DNA from: Knoellia sp. S7-12
Lineage (GTDB): Bacteria; Actinomycetota; Actinomycetes; Actinomycetales; Dermatophilaceae
Direction: 5' to 3'
Length of the DNA: 64,000 bases
Assembly: GCF_040518285.1 (NCBI RefSeq)
Contig: NZ_CP155449.1
Location: 1,116,001 to 1,180,000, forward strand
Below the pieces are notes generated by a model. It saw only the letters and a program-made list of their open reading frames with translations, was not told the DNA's origin and searched no databases. The translations under genes were made by a program, and so were the position numbers. Numbering within the stretch: the first letter of the stretch is position 1; every line of letters starts with the position of its first letter. Positions 27,530-36,882 of this stretch are shown here, piece by piece.

Positions 27530-29709
27530 GCTCGATCCCCGACTTCACCAGCGTCGACCTCGGTGACGGCCTTCCCGCAGGCGACGCCGAGACGCCCGAC
27601 CTTGGGACTCAGACGTGGCTCACACCCGAGCAGATCGAGGTGTCGCCGCTCTACACCGATGCCGACCTCGAAGGGCTCGACTTCCTCGAGACCATCCCTG
27701 GAGCGCCGCCCTACCTGCGCGGGCCCTACCCGACGATGTACGTCAACCAGCCATGGACGATCCGCCAGTACGCCGGGTTCTCCACCGCCGAGGAGTCCAA
27801 CGCCTTCTATCGGCGCAACCTGGCTGCGGGCCAGAAGGGGTTGAGCGTCGCCTTCGACCTCGCGACCCACCGCGGCTACGACAGCGACCACCCGCGCGTC
27901 GAGGGCGATGTCGGCATGGCCGGTGTCGCGATCGACTCGATCTATGACATGCGCACCCTCTTTGACGGCATCCCGCTCGACCAGATGTCGGTGTCGATGA
28001 CGATGAACGGCGCGGTCATCCCCGTCCTCGCGCTCTTCGTCGTCGCGGCCGAAGAGCAGGGCGTCGCGCCCGAGAAGCTCTCCGGGACCATCCAGAACGA
28101 CATCCTCAAGGAGTTCATGGTCCGCAACACCTACATCTATCCGCCCGAGCCATCGATGCGCATCATCAGCGACATCTTCGCGTTCACCTCCGAGAAGATG
28201 CCGCGCTACAACTCGATCTCCATCTCGGGTTACCACATGCAGGAGGCCGGGGCCACGCAGGATCTCGAGCTGGCCTACACGCTCGCCGATGGCATCGAGT
28301 ATCTCCGCGCAGGCAAGGAGGTCGGGCTCGACGTCGACCGCTTCGCACCGCGGCTGTCCTTCTTCTGGGCCATCGGCATGAACTTCTTCATGGAGGTCGC
28401 CAAGATGCGCGCGGCCCGCCTGCTCTGGGCGCGGCTCGTCGAGGAGCAGGGCGCCAAGAACCCGAAGTCGCTCAGCCTACGCACCCACTGTCAGACCAGT
28501 GGCTGGTCGCTCACGGCCCAGGACGTCTACAACAACGTCGTGCGCACCTGCATCGAGGCGATGGCCGCGACACAGGGCCACACGCAGAGCCTGCACACCA
28601 ACGCTCTCGATGAGGCCATCGCACTGCCGACCGACTTCAGCGCGCGCATCGCCCGCAACACCCAGCTCGTCATCCAGCAGGAGTCCGGCACCACGCGCAC
28701 CATTGACCCGTGGGCCGGTTCGGCCTACGTCGAGCGGCTGACCCATGACATCGCCGAGCGGGCGTGGGCGCACATCGAAGAGGTCGAGGCAGCCGGTGGG
28801 ATGGCCAAGGCGATCGAGGCCGGCATCCCCAAGATGCGCATCGAGGAGGCCGCGGCGCGCACCCAGGCCCGGATCGACTCCGGCCAGCAGCCGGTCATCG
28901 GCGTCAACCGCTACATCCCCGACAACGATGAGCCGTTCGAGGTGCTGAAGGTCGACAACGCTGCAGTGCGTGCGAGTCAGATCGCCAAGCTCGAGCGACT
29001 GCGCGCGGAGCGCGACGACGACGTATGCCGTGCGGCCCTGGAGCGCTTGACGGCCGCCGCGCGTGAAGGCTCCGACGGGACGCTGGACACCAACCTGCTG
29101 GCACTCGCGATCGACGCGGCCCGCGCCATGGCCACGGTCGGCGAGATGTCCGCCGCCATGGAGGAGGCGTTCGGTCGCTACACCGCCCAGATCCGTACGA
29201 TCGGTGGCGTGTACTCCGACGAAGCAGGCTCCGACGCCAACGTGCGCAGGGCGCAGGAGCTCGTCGTGGAGTTCGAGGAGGCAGAAGGTCGCCGTCCACG
29301 CATCCTCGTCGCCAAGATGGGCCAGGACGGTCACGATCGAGGACAGAAGGTCATCTCCACCGCGTTCGCCGACCTCGGTTTCGACGTCGATGTGGGCCCG
29401 CTCTTCCAGACGCCGACCGAGGTGGCGCGCCAGGCCGTCGAGTCCGACGTGCACGTCGTCGGTGTCTCGTCGCTCGCTGCTGGTCACATGACCCTCGTGC
29501 CCGCGCTGCGCAGAGAGCTCGACGCGCTCGGCCGTCAGGATCTCATGATCGTCGTCGGTGGTGTCATCCCCAGCCAGGACTTCGACGACCTGCGGGCCGC
29601 CGGCGCCGACGCCATCTATCCGCCGGGCACGGTCATCTCGACCGCGGCCATCAGCCTCATCGGCGATCTGCGCGCGCGGCTGCATGGTGCCGACCGGGCC
29701 GGCGCGTGA
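27526..29709 (+). CDS. mutB: Methylmalonyl-CoA mutase large (catalytic) subunit
   Basis: 727 aa, full length. Interconverts (R)-methylmalonyl-CoA and succinyl-CoA with adenosylcobalamin, linking propionate, odd-chain fatty acid and branched amino acid breakdown to the TCA cycle. Barrel motifs include [21 protein letters not shown] and [12 protein letters not shown]. The C-terminal cobalamin domain has [13 protein letters not shown] with the cobalt-ligating His near residue 604, then GVSSLAAGH and [12 protein letters not shown] in a 4-base overlap with mutA; its stop overlaps the meaB GTG. Confidence 0.97.
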   Translation: MSSIPDFTSVDLGDGLPAGDAETPDLGTQTWLTPEQIEVSPLYTDADLEGLDFLETIPGAPPYLRGPYPTMYVNQPWTIRQYAGFSTAEESNAFYRRNLAAGQKGLSVAFDLATHRGYDSDHPRVEGDVGMAGVAIDSIYDMRTLFDGIPLDQMSVSMTMNGAVIPVLALFVVAAEEQGVAPEKLSGTIQNDILKEFMVRNTYIYPPEPSMRIISDIFAFTSEKMPRYNSISISGYHMQEAGATQDLELAYTLADGIEYLRAGKEVGLDVDRFAPRLSFFWAIGMNFFMEVAKMRAARLLWARLVEEQGAKNPKSLSLRTHCQTSGWSLTAQDVYNNVVRTCIEAMAATQGHTQSLHTNALDEAIALPTDFSARIARNTQLVIQQESGTTRTIDPWAGSAYVERLTHDIAERAWAHIEEVEAAGGMAKAIEAGIPKMRIEEAAARTQARIDSGQQPVIGVNRYIPDNDEPFEVLKVDNAAVRASQIAKLERLRAERDDDVCRAALERLTAAAREGSDGTLDTNLLALAIDAARAMATVGEMSAAMEEAFGRYTAQIRTIGGVYSDEAGSDANVRRAQELVVEFEEAEGRRPRILVAKMGQDGHDRGQKVISTAFADLGFDVDVGPLFQTPTEVARQAVESDVHVVGVSSLAAGHMTLVPALRRELDALGRQDLMIVVGGVIPSQDFDDLRAAGADAIYPPGTVISTAAISLIGDLRARLHGADRAGA

Positions 29710-30674
29710 CCGACGAGCTGTTCGACGGGGTCCGCGCAGGCTCGCGGACCCACATCGCCCGCGCGATCACGCTGGTCGAGTCGACCCGACCCGACCACCG
29801 AGAACGGGCACGGGCGCTCCTCACCGAGCTCACGGCATACACGGGTTCCGCGGTGCGAGTGGGGATCTCGGGTGTTCCGGGGGCGGGCAAGTCGACGTTC
29901 ATCAACGCGATGGGCACACGTCTGATCGACGCAGGGCACAAGGTCGCGGTCGTCGCTGTCGACCCGAGCTCGCGGCGCACGGGCGGTTCGATTCTCGGTG
30001 ACCGCACGCGGATGGGTGAGCTCAGCGCCAGCGACCAGGCGTTCGTCCGGCCGAGCCCCAGCGGGCGCCATCTCGGGGGAGTGGCCCGTGCGACCCGCGA
30101 GTCGATGCTCGTCCTCGAGGCGGCCGGGTTCGACGTCGTCATTGTGGAGACCGTCGGGGTCGGGCAGAACGAGATCGCCGTCTCCGAGATGGTCGACACG
30201 TTCCTCCTGCTGACTCTGGCCCGCGCCGGCGATCAGTTGCAGGGCATCAAGCGTGGCATCCTCGAGCTCGCCGACGTCATCGCCGTCAACAAGGCCGACG
30301 GTGACGGTGAGATGGCGGCCAAGGGTGCGGCAAAGGACCTCACGTCCGCGATGCGGCTCATGCTGCCCGGGGCTGATGTGCGCCGTCCGCAGGTGCTCAC
30401 CTGCTCGTCGCTGACCGGGACGGGGCTGGACGACGTGTGGGCGGCGGTGCTCGAGCACCGCGCCCACCTCGAGTCGGAGGGGTCTCTCGAGGTCCGGCGG
30501 GCCCAGCAGCAGCAGGACTGGATGTGGGCCCTCATCGACGCGCACCTCACCGATGCGGTGCGCGCTGCGCCGAGCGTGAAGGAGCAGCGTGCCGCCATCG
30601 AGTCCGCGGTCAGGTCGGGAGAGCTCAGCGCCGTCGACGCCGCGAGCAGGATCCTCGACGCGTTCGGGCACTGA
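29706..30674 (+). CDS. meaB: Methylmalonyl-CoA mutase-associated GTPase MeaB
   Basis: 322 aa G3E-family GTPase that protects and reloads the mutase cofactor. Walker [10 protein letters not shown] at residues 56-64; [22 protein letters not shown] is family-specific; [12 protein letters not shown] and NKAD complete the G motifs. A C-terminal helical dimerisation arm is present. GTG start overlaps the mutB stop, so the three genes form one translationally coupled unit. Confidence 0.95.
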   Translation: MTDELFDGVRAGSRTHIARAITLVESTRPDHRERARALLTELTAYTGSAVRVGISGVPGAGKSTFINAMGTRLIDAGHKVAVVAVDPSSRRTGGSILGDRTRMGELSASDQAFVRPSPSGRHLGGVARATRESMLVLEAAGFDVVIVETVGVGQNEIAVSEMVDTFLLLTLARAGDQLQGIKRGILELADVIAVNKADGDGEMAAKGAAKDLTSAMRLMLPGADVRRPQVLTCSSLTGTGLDDVWAAVLEHRAHLESEGSLEVRRAQQQQDWMWALIDAHLTDAVRAAPSVKEQRAAIESAVRSGELSAVDAASRILDAFGH

Positions 30675-30685
30675 CCGAACGGAGC

Positions 30686-31939
30686 TCAGCCCAGCGCGGA
30701 AGTGCGCCAACCTGCCGGAGCGACGCCCCGACGGCGGGCCAACCACAGGAGGACCGCGGTCACCAAAGCCGTGGCGACGACGTTCATCCCCGCAGAGACA
30801 GGTGAACCGGCGCTCTCTCCGTCGACGAACGACTCCTCGAGCCCTCCAAACAGGATCCCGCTCGTCATGATCAGCAGGTTGTTGACGATGTGCAGCACGA
30901 TGACGGCCTCGAGCCCACCCGTGCGCCAGGCCAACCAGCAACCGGCGACCGCCAACGAACCGAGCTCGATGATGATCCACGGGTCGGCGGAGCCGTGGGC
31001 CGCCACGAAGAACGCCGTCGACAGGACGGTGGTGACGACGAGCGCCACCACGGGCGAATGGAACCACGCCCCGACCCCCTGGACGAGGCCGCCCCGGAAG
31101 GCGAGTTCCTCACCTGCCGCCTGCAGGGGAGTAGTGAACAGCGTGACCGCGAGGAGGGCGACCCATTGGTCGGGGCGGTCGAGGACCTCTTGGTCGAAGA
31201 CCACCCAGCTCACGGCGAGATAGGCAGCCCACAGTGGAGTGACGACGAGGACGCACCACCCGAGCCAGCCCCACCGGATCCGCCCGGCCACGGAGAGAAT
31301 GCGCCAAGGACTCCGCCGGAACCCCACCCAGACCCCGATGAGAGTCGCCGGGATGAGGCTCGCCAGAAGCAGGTTGTTGACCAGCGCCGACCATGGGTTC
31401 AGAGGGTCGATGAGCGTGTCCTCACTGTCGAGGAGGCCGGCAAGGCCGCTGGGCACCAACAACGCGATGAGGCAGACGATCAGGACAGCGACGGCGACGG
31501 CGAGCGCGACCAGAGGGCGCCACCAGCGGTGGCGTGGTCCGCGCATCTGGTGGACATACGTCCGCGGCTCGCGCTCGGCCGCCTCGAGCTCCGCGGCTGT
31601 CGTCCGCTCGACCTCACCACGGATCCGGTATGCCGCCCGCTGACGTGCGTGTGCGACGAACCAGGGCGGTGGCTCGGTGGGGGAGACCACGACCGGTGTG
31701 CCCTGCTGGTGTGCCACCCACGTGGCTCGGCGCACCGATTCGGACTCGGCGTCCTGCGGCCAGGCCATCAACCACAGCGCGTCGGACCAGGCGAGGCTGT
31801 CGTCCGCGATCTCCCACGGGGCAAACGGCGACCATTCGAGGTCGGCGGCCGGGCCGACGGAGTGCGCTCGCGCTCGGGCGAGTGCCTGCTGGTCCTGCTC
31901 CTGGCCTGGGTCACCGACGACGGCGATGCGAACGTTCAT
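30686..31939 (-). CDS. CPBP-family intramembrane metalloprotease with N-terminal extension
   Basis: 417 aa. The N-terminal 130 residues (MNVRIAVVGDPGQEQDQQAL...) are soluble and look like a nucleotide- or Rossmann-type alpha/beta domain of unknown role. The rest is a polytopic membrane domain. CPBP/CAAX protease motifs are present in order: GEELAFRGG (EExxxR), AFFVAAHG (FxxxH) and LHIVNN (HxxxN/B). Substrate unknown. Start ATG 31939 is preferred over the longer frame to 31975. Convergent with meaB, whose stop is 11 bases away. Confidence 0.87.
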   Translation of the reverse strand: MNVRIAVVGDPGQEQDQQALARARAHSVGPAADLEWSPFAPWEIADDSLAWSDALWLMAWPQDAESESVRRATWVAHQQGTPVVVSPTEPPPWFVAHARQRAAYRIRGEVERTTAAELEAAEREPRTYVHQMRGPRHRWWRPLVALAVAVAVLIVCLIALLVPSGLAGLLDSEDTLIDPLNPWSALVNNLLLASLIPATLIGVWVGFRRSPWRILSVAGRIRWGWLGWCVLVVTPLWAAYLAVSWVVFDQEVLDRPDQWVALLAVTLFTTPLQAAGEELAFRGGLVQGVGAWFHSPVVALVVTTVLSTAFFVAAHGSADPWIIIELGSLAVAGCWLAWRTGGLEAVIVLHIVNNLLIMTSGILFGGLEESFVDGESAGSPVSAGMNVVATALVTAVLLWLARRRGVAPAGWRTSALG

Positions 31940-32071
31940 GTCGCCCAGTGTCGCCGCACGCCGCAGGCGCCGCATCGGACCCCGGGACCCTGCGTCGTAC
32001 GACTTTCGTCGCAGCGAGCGAAGAGAAGGTGCGCCGTGCCCACAGGAGGTGAGCGAACGGCATACGCGGAT

Positions 32072-32100
32072 TTCGTGCTCAGCACGCCCTCCCGTAGGAT
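32072..32100 (+). promoter_or_regulatory. Candidate infA promoter
   Basis: TAGGAT at 32095-32100 with TTCGTG 17 bases upstream; the -35 is weak. It would start transcription near 32107, giving a leader of about 115 bases that contains the palindrome at 32118-32141. Confidence 0.35.
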
Positions 32101-32117
32101 GGATCGTCGGTCTCGTG

Positions 32118-32141
32118 TGTTTTCAGGCTTGCCTGAAAACA
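32118..32141 (+). promoter_or_regulatory. Perfect palindrome in the infA leader
   Basis: TGTTTTCAGGC (32118-32128) and GCCTGAAAACA (32131-32141), 11-base arms separated by TT. Unusually AT-rich for the region and not followed by T-rich sequence, so it looks more like an RNA or operator element than a terminator. A looser second inverted repeat (CACGAACCAC / GTGGCTTCGTG) lies at about 32143-32183. Confidence 0.6.
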
Positions 32142-32220
32142 ACCACGAACCACATCTCCATGGTTTCACTGGTGGCTTCGTGCCGCACCCAGGGTGGGAT
32201 CAGCAAAGGATTGAGAGGGT

Positions 32221-32442
<222 letters not shown>

Positions 32443-32530
32443 CCGGGTACGCCCGCACAGCAGCAGCATCCACAGCAAGAACCCGTCCGGCCTCCGCCGT
32501 GTCGGGAGGATCGACAAGACAGCAGAGGCA

Positions 32531-32644
32531 ATGAAGGTTCAGCCGAGCGTCAAGAAGATCTGTGACAAGTGCAAGGTGATCCGCCGCAACGGTCGGGTCA
32601 TGGTCATCTGCGAGAACCCGCGCCACAAGCAGCGCCAGGGTTAA
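32531..32644 (+). CDS. rpmJ: 50S ribosomal protein L36
   Basis: 37 aa, starting [20 protein letters not shown]. Zinc-ribbon form with ligands CxxC, a later Cys (VICENPRH) and His. AGCAGAGG precedes the ATG. It lies 88 bases after infA, as in most actinobacteria. Confidence 0.96.
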   Translation: MKVQPSVKKICDKCKVIRRNGRVMVICENPRHKQRQG

Positions 32645-32884
32645 TCACAGCCTGATCGTCCTGAGCAGTCGGGACTTGCACGAGGCCACAGCTTCGAGAA
32701 CACGCACAAGTGAATGATTGAGAACGCAGCGCCCGACCCCCGTTTGTGTCACCTGCAGAGGTGAGCACGGGACGTCACCCTCGGCCCGGAGGCCGAGGAC
32801 CGGGGAACCACGACCTCGTGGACCACACCGCGGACCGGCGACTGCACCAGACCTCCGGAACACCAGAACAGGAACCATCACAAG
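32645..32884 (+). promoter_or_regulatory. Leader of the alpha operon (rpsM)
   Basis: 240 bases without a gene. Two perfect hairpins follow each other: CCTCGGCC-CGGA-GGCCGAGG (32779-32798) and CCACGA-CC-TCGTGG (32808-32821). Such stacked stems directly upstream of rpsM could be the S4-responsive control structure known from other alpha operons; the sequence alone does not prove this. Confidence 0.45.
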
Positions 32885-33262
32885 ATGGCACGTCTCCAAG
32901 GAGTCGATCTTCCGCGCGAGAAGCGCGTCGAGATCGCATTGACCTACATCTTCGGTGTGGGCCGCTCCAGCTCGCAGAAGGCCCTCGCGGCCACCGGAGT
33001 GGACCCCAACGTCCGCGTCAAGGACCTCACCGACGCCGACCTCGTCGCACTGCGCGACTGGATCGACGAGCACCTCAAGGTCGAAGGTGACCTCCGCCGT
33101 GAGGTCCAGGCCGACATCCGCCGCAAGGTCGAGATCGGGTCCTATCAGGGTCGGCGCCACCGCTCCGGCCTCCCCGTCCACGGTCAGCGGACCAAGACCA
33201 ACGCGCGCACCCGCAAGGGCCCCAAGCGCACCGTCGCCGGCAAGAAGAAGGTTGGTAAGTAA
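32885..33262 (+). CDS. rpsM: 30S ribosomal protein S13
   Basis: 125 aa, normal length. Head protein that contacts P-site tRNA and the large subunit. [21 protein letters not shown] and [24 protein letters not shown] are conserved. Stop overlaps the rpsK ATG by one base. Confidence 0.98.
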   Translation: MARLQGVDLPREKRVEIALTYIFGVGRSSSQKALAATGVDPNVRVKDLTDADLVALRDWIDEHLKVEGDLRREVQADIRRKVEIGSYQGRRHRSGLPVHGQRTKTNARTRKGPKRTVAGKKKVGK

Positions 33263-33666
33263 TGCCTCCCAAGGGCCGTGTAGCCGGCGCCAAGAAGGTG
33301 CGCCGCAAGGAGAAGAAGAACATCGCTGTGGGTCAGGCCCACATCAAGTCGACGTTCAACAACACGATCATCTCGATCACCGACCCCGCCGGTGCCGTCA
33401 TCGCCTGGGCCTCTGCCGGCCAGGTCGGCTTCAAGGGCTCGCGCAAGTCCACCCCGTTCGCCGCGCAGACCGCCGCTGAGGCTGCTGCTCGTCGTGCGAT
33501 GGACCACGGCATGCGCAAGGTCGACGTCTTCGTCAAGGGCCCGGGTTCGGGTCGCGAGACCGCGATTCGCTCGCTGACCGCAGCCGGCCTCGAGGTCGGT
33601 TCGATCCAGGACGTCACCCCCGCGCCGCACAACGGTGTCCGCCCGCCCAAGCGCCGCCGCGTCTGA
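33262..33666 (+). CDS. rpsK: 30S ribosomal protein S11
   Basis: 134 aa. Platform protein. [19 protein letters not shown] and the C-terminal [18 protein letters not shown] are diagnostic. Coupled to rpsM by a TAATG overlap. Confidence 0.98.
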   Translation: MPPKGRVAGAKKVRRKEKKNIAVGQAHIKSTFNNTIISITDPAGAVIAWASAGQVGFKGSRKSTPFAAQTAAEAAARRAMDHGMRKVDVFVKGPGSGRETAIRSLTAAGLEVGSIQDVTPAPHNGVRPPKRRRV

Positions 33667-33698
33667 TCGCCGCGAGAAGACGGAAAGAGAACTAGAAC

Positions 33699-34307
33699 AT
33701 GGCTCGTTATACCGGACCCATCACCAAGAAGTCGCGACGCCTGCGGGTTGACCTCGTCGGCGGCGACAAGAACTTCGACCTGCGCCCCTTCCCGCCCGGT
33801 CAGCACGGCCGTCGCCGGATGCAGGAGAAGGAATACCTCACCCAGCTGCAGGAGAAGCAGAAGGCTCGCTTCACCTACGGCGTCATGGAGAAGCAGTTCC
33901 GCCGCTACTACAAGGAAGCGGCGAACCGCCCCGGCAAGACCGGTGAGAACATCCTGACGATCCTCGAGTCCCGACTCGACAACGTCATCTACCGCGCGGG
34001 CCTTGCCCGCACCCGTCGTGCCGCGCGTCAGCTCGTCACGCACGGTCACTTCGAGGTCAACGGCGTGCGCGTCGACGTCCCGTCCTACCGCGTGGAGCAG
34101 TACGACCTCATCACCGTGCGCAAGCAGTCGGTGGAGACGTTCCCGCTCCAGCTCGCGCGTGAGACCTTCGGCGACCGCCCGACCCCGGCCTGGCTCCAGG
34201 TCGTCCCGGGTTCGCTGCAGATCCTGATCCACTCGCTCCCGATCCGGGCGCAGATCGACTCGATCCTGACCGAGCAGCTCATCGTCGAGTTCTACTCGAA
34301 GAACTGA
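33699..34307 (+). CDS. rpsD: 30S ribosomal protein S4
   Basis: 202 aa. Primary assembly protein with an S4 RNA-binding domain (SRLDNVIYRAGLARTRRAARQLVTHGHFEVNG, about residues 90-120). This is the zinc-free class: no N-terminal cysteine cluster. In other bacteria S4 represses the alpha operon. Followed by a long hairpin that separates it from rpoA. Confidence 0.98.
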   Translation: MARYTGPITKKSRRLRVDLVGGDKNFDLRPFPPGQHGRRRMQEKEYLTQLQEKQKARFTYGVMEKQFRRYYKEAANRPGKTGENILTILESRLDNVIYRAGLARTRRAARQLVTHGHFEVNGVRVDVPSYRVEQYDLITVRKQSVETFPLQLARETFGDRPTPAWLQVVPGSLQILIHSLPIRAQIDSILTEQLIVEFYSKN

Positions 34308-34313
34308 TTCACA

Positions 34314-34381
34314 CAGTTGGTATGCCGTGTGCGCCGGGTCCCACGCTCAGCGTGGGAAGTGCGCACACGGCATACCAACTG
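34314..34381. repeat. Long hairpin with inverted GTATGCCG pair (rpsD-rpoA)
   Basis: Perfect 21-base outer arms (34314-34334 and 34361-34381), starting CAGTTGGTATGCCGTG and containing the octamer in each arm. A second hairpin CCCACGC-TCA-GCGTGGG (34340-34356) sits in the loop. It lies between co-directional operon genes, so it is probably an attenuator or processing site rather than a full stop. Confidence 0.75.
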
Positions 34382-34481
34382 TTCGTCCTGACCACAGACA
34401 GAGGTGGGCTGGACAGCCGGGTTTGACCCCGGCAGTTTCACGAGGCGTCATATAGCGGTCGCCCGTGGGAAGGAAATCACC

Positions 34482-35522
34482 GTGCTCATCGCACAGCGTC
34501 CGATCCTCACCGAGGACGTCATCTCCGAACACCGGAGCCGTTTCGTCATCGAGCCCCTCGAGCCTGGCTTCGGCTACACGCTCGGGAACTCCCTTCGTCG
34601 CACCCTGCTCTCGAGCATCCCTGGTGCCGCCGTGACGAGCATCCGCGTCGATGGCGTTCTCCACGAGTTCTCCACGATCCCCGGTGTCAAGGAAGACCTC
34701 ACCGAGATCATCCTCAACATCAAGGGTCTGGTCGTCTCCTCGGAGCACGACGAGCCGGTTGTCATGTACCTGCGCAAGCAGGGCTCTGGCGCCGTCACCG
34801 CCGCGGACATCGCTCCGCCGGCCGGTGTCGAGGTCATCAACCCCGACCTGCACATCGCGACGCTCAACGACAAGGGCAGCATCGAGATGGAGCTGACCGT
34901 CGAGCGCGGTCGCGGCTACGTCTCGGCGCAGCAGAACAAGTCCGGTGACCAGGAGATCGGCCGCATCCCGGTCGACTCCATCTACAGCCCGGTCCTCAAC
35001 GTCACCTACAAGGTCGAGCTGACCCGAGTCGAGCAGCGCACCGACTTCAACAGCCTCGTCCTCGACGTCGAGACCAAGCAGGCCGTCACCCCGCGTGACG
35101 CACTCGCTTCCGCCGGCAAGACCCTCGTCGAGCTCTTCGGCCTCGCCCGTGAGCTCAACGTCGAGGCCGAGGGCATCGACATGGGCCCGTCGCCGACGGA
35201 TGCCGCGCTCGCCGCGGACCTCGCCCTGCCGATCGAGGACCTCGACCTCACGGTCCGCTCCTACAACTGCCTCAAGCGCGAGGGCATCCACACCGTGGGT
35301 GAGCTCGTCGGCCGCAGTGAGGCGGACCTGCTCGACATCCGCAACTTCGGTCAGAAGTCCATCGACGAGGTCAAGGCCAAGCTCCACGGCATGGGTCTCG
35401 CCCTGAAGGACAGCCCCGCCGGCTTCGACCCGAGCCAGATCGCTTCCTACGACGACGAGTTCAGCTTCGCCGACGCCGACGACGCAGAGGACGCGTCGTT
35501 CGCCGAGGACGAGCAGCTCTGA
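34482..35522 (+). CDS. rpoA: DNA-directed RNA polymerase alpha subunit
   Basis: 346 aa. Assembly platform of RNA polymerase and contact point for activators and UP elements. GTG 34482 gives [13 protein letters not shown], with GGGAAGGA upstream; the in-frame sequence from 34404 is leader. The N-terminal domain (about 1-230) includes [25 protein letters not shown]. The C-terminal domain (about 255-320) includes [20 protein letters not shown] and [14 protein letters not shown]. An acidic tail of about 25 residues ends the chain. Confidence 0.97.
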   Translation: MLIAQRPILTEDVISEHRSRFVIEPLEPGFGYTLGNSLRRTLLSSIPGAAVTSIRVDGVLHEFSTIPGVKEDLTEIILNIKGLVVSSEHDEPVVMYLRKQGSGAVTAADIAPPAGVEVINPDLHIATLNDKGSIEMELTVERGRGYVSAQQNKSGDQEIGRIPVDSIYSPVLNVTYKVELTRVEQRTDFNSLVLDVETKQAVTPRDALASAGKTLVELFGLARELNVEAEGIDMGPSPTDAALAADLALPIEDLDLTVRSYNCLKREGIHTVGELVGRSEADLLDIRNFGQKSIDEVKAKLHGMGLALKDSPAGFDPSQIASYDDEFSFADADDAEDASFAEDEQL

Positions 35523-35551
35523 CGCTGACTTAACCCCTAGGAGATAAAGAC

Positions 35552-36280
35552 ATGCCTACCCCCACCAAGGGTCCCCGTCTCGGAGGCGGCCCGGCTCACG
35601 AGCGTCACATCCTGGCGAACCTCGCGACGTCGCTGTTCGAGCACGACTCGATCACGACGACCGAGACCAAGGCCAAGCGCCTTCGTCCGCTCGCCGAGCG
35701 TCTCGTCACGTTCGCCAAGCGCGGTGACCTTCACGCCCGTCGCCGGGTCATGACGGTCATCCGCGACAAGGGTGTCGTCCACCGCCTCTTCGTTGAGATC
35801 GCGCCTGACATGGCCGACCGCAACGGTGGCTACACCCGCGTCACCAAGATCGGTCCCCGCAAGGGCGACAACGCCCCCATGGCGGTCATCGAGCTCGTTC
35901 GCGAGCCCGTTGCCAAGAAGGCCACCGTCAAGGAGGCCGAGGGCGCGACCAAGCGTGCGGCCAAGCAGGACGAGGCCAAGGCCGCAGCTGTCGAGACCAA
36001 GGCTGCTGAGGACGCCGCGCACGAGTCCGAGGCCACCGAGGCTGCTGCCGCTGTCGAGCTGCCCAAGGGTGCCGTCGCCTCCAACGAGGACGGCTCCGCT
36101 CCTGAGGGTCACACCGTCAAGGGCAACGCCGACTCCGGCAAGTACCACGTCGAGGGTTCGCAGTGGTACGACCAGACCGACGCCGAGTTCTGGTTCGCAT
36201 CGGCCGAGGACGCCCAGGCCGCCGGGTTCGAGCCGGCTGGTGGCGAGGCCAAGCAGCAGGTCGAGGACGACAACGCCTGA
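35552..36280 (+). CDS. rplQ: 50S ribosomal protein L17 with extra C-terminal domain
   Basis: 242 aa, twice the E. coli length. Residues 1-118 are a normal L17 ([31 protein letters not shown]). Residues 119-187 are an Ala/Glu/Lys linker. Residues 189-230 form a compact module ([20 protein letters not shown] then [18 protein letters not shown]) that matches the small GN-x-x-S...YH-x-P/E-G-S-x-Y...W-F domain I recall as the sunset domain, seen attached to ribosomal and surface proteins in actinobacteria. Its role is unknown. Terminator follows 18 bases after the stop. Confidence 0.95.
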   Translation: MPTPTKGPRLGGGPAHERHILANLATSLFEHDSITTTETKAKRLRPLAERLVTFAKRGDLHARRRVMTVIRDKGVVHRLFVEIAPDMADRNGGYTRVTKIGPRKGDNAPMAVIELVREPVAKKATVKEAEGATKRAAKQDEAKAAAVETKAAEDAAHESEATEAAAAVELPKGAVASNEDGSAPEGHTVKGNADSGKYHVEGSQWYDQTDAEFWFASAEDAQAAGFEPAGGEAKQQVEDDNA

Positions 36281-36297
36281 CCCTGCTTTGCGCTGTT

Positions 36298-36337
36298 CGA
36301 ACGGGCCGTTCACCCTCACGGGTGGACGGCCCGTTCG
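36298..36337 (+). terminator. Terminator of the alpha operon
   Basis: 18-base arms CGAACGGGCCGTTCACCC and its near-perfect mirror (16-17 pairs) around a TCAC loop, followed by CTTTGC. Confidence 0.85.
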
Positions 36338-36372
36338 CTTTGCTCCGCGACAGGCCGCGCACATGCGCTCCG

Positions 36373-36473
36373 CGACCGAATGCCCGTTCGCCGCAGTCCC
36401 ATCCGCGCTGCGCGCGCTGGCCGCGCTCCGCGCTCCCGCCAGGCCCAGCCAGCGGCGAACGGGCATTCAGTCG
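36373..36473. repeat. Long inverted repeat between rplQ and the DUF2087 gene
   Basis: 22-base arms (36373-36394, 36452-36473; GAATGCCCGTTCGCCGC core) with one mismatch, around a 57-base very GC-rich spacer. Lies between two converging genes, downstream of the rplQ terminator. Function unclear; may serve the - strand gene as terminator. Confidence 0.6.
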
Positions 36474-36499
36474 CTTTGCAGGGCCGCACAGGCGCTCGC

Positions 36500-36799
36500 T
36501 CAGGAACTGGTGGTGCCGCCGGCTCGCCAGTAGACGCCCGCGTCGCGTTCGAGAAGCTCGTTCTCGACGAGGTAGCGGCGCAGGGCAGCGTGGTCGGGGT
36601 GGAACTGATGCATGACGTCGTTGACCTCGGCCTCGGTGTAGCGGATGCCGGGCTCGAAGGACTGGGCGATGTGGTCGAGGATGACGAGGCGCTTCGTCAG
36701 TTTGGTGGGGATGCTCGAGAGGCGACCGTCAGCCCCGATGAACGCCCTCAGGATGGCGTCGCGGTTGGCCAGGGCTTCGGTCGGGGCGGGGCGATCCAT
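36500..36799 (-). CDS. DUF2087 domain protein
   Basis: 99 aa, starting MDRPAPTEALANRDAILRAF. The pattern LTKRLVILDHIAQSFEPGIRYTEAEVNDVM and HPDHAALRRYLVENELLERDAGVYWR is the DUF2087 winged-helix-like domain, which is often fused to ArsR-type HTH domains. Here it stands alone, so it may bind nucleic acid or act as a partner. ATG 36799 preferred to GTG 36805. Divergent from truA. Confidence 0.85.
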   Translation of the reverse strand: MDRPAPTEALANRDAILRAFIGADGRLSSIPTKLTKRLVILDHIAQSFEPGIRYTEAEVNDVMHQFHPDHAALRRYLVENELLERDAGVYWRAGGTTSS

Positions 36800-36882
36800 G
36801 GACACGACCCTAAGGAGTGCCGGGACCGGGCGCGAGTGGGGGAGAGAGGTCGTGCGGCTCCAGTGTTCTAGGCTGCCGAATC

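Noticed and set aside
19941..32220. The adk-infA interval as a genomic island
   Set aside because: No integrase, tRNA, transposase or flanking direct repeats, and base composition matches the neighbours.
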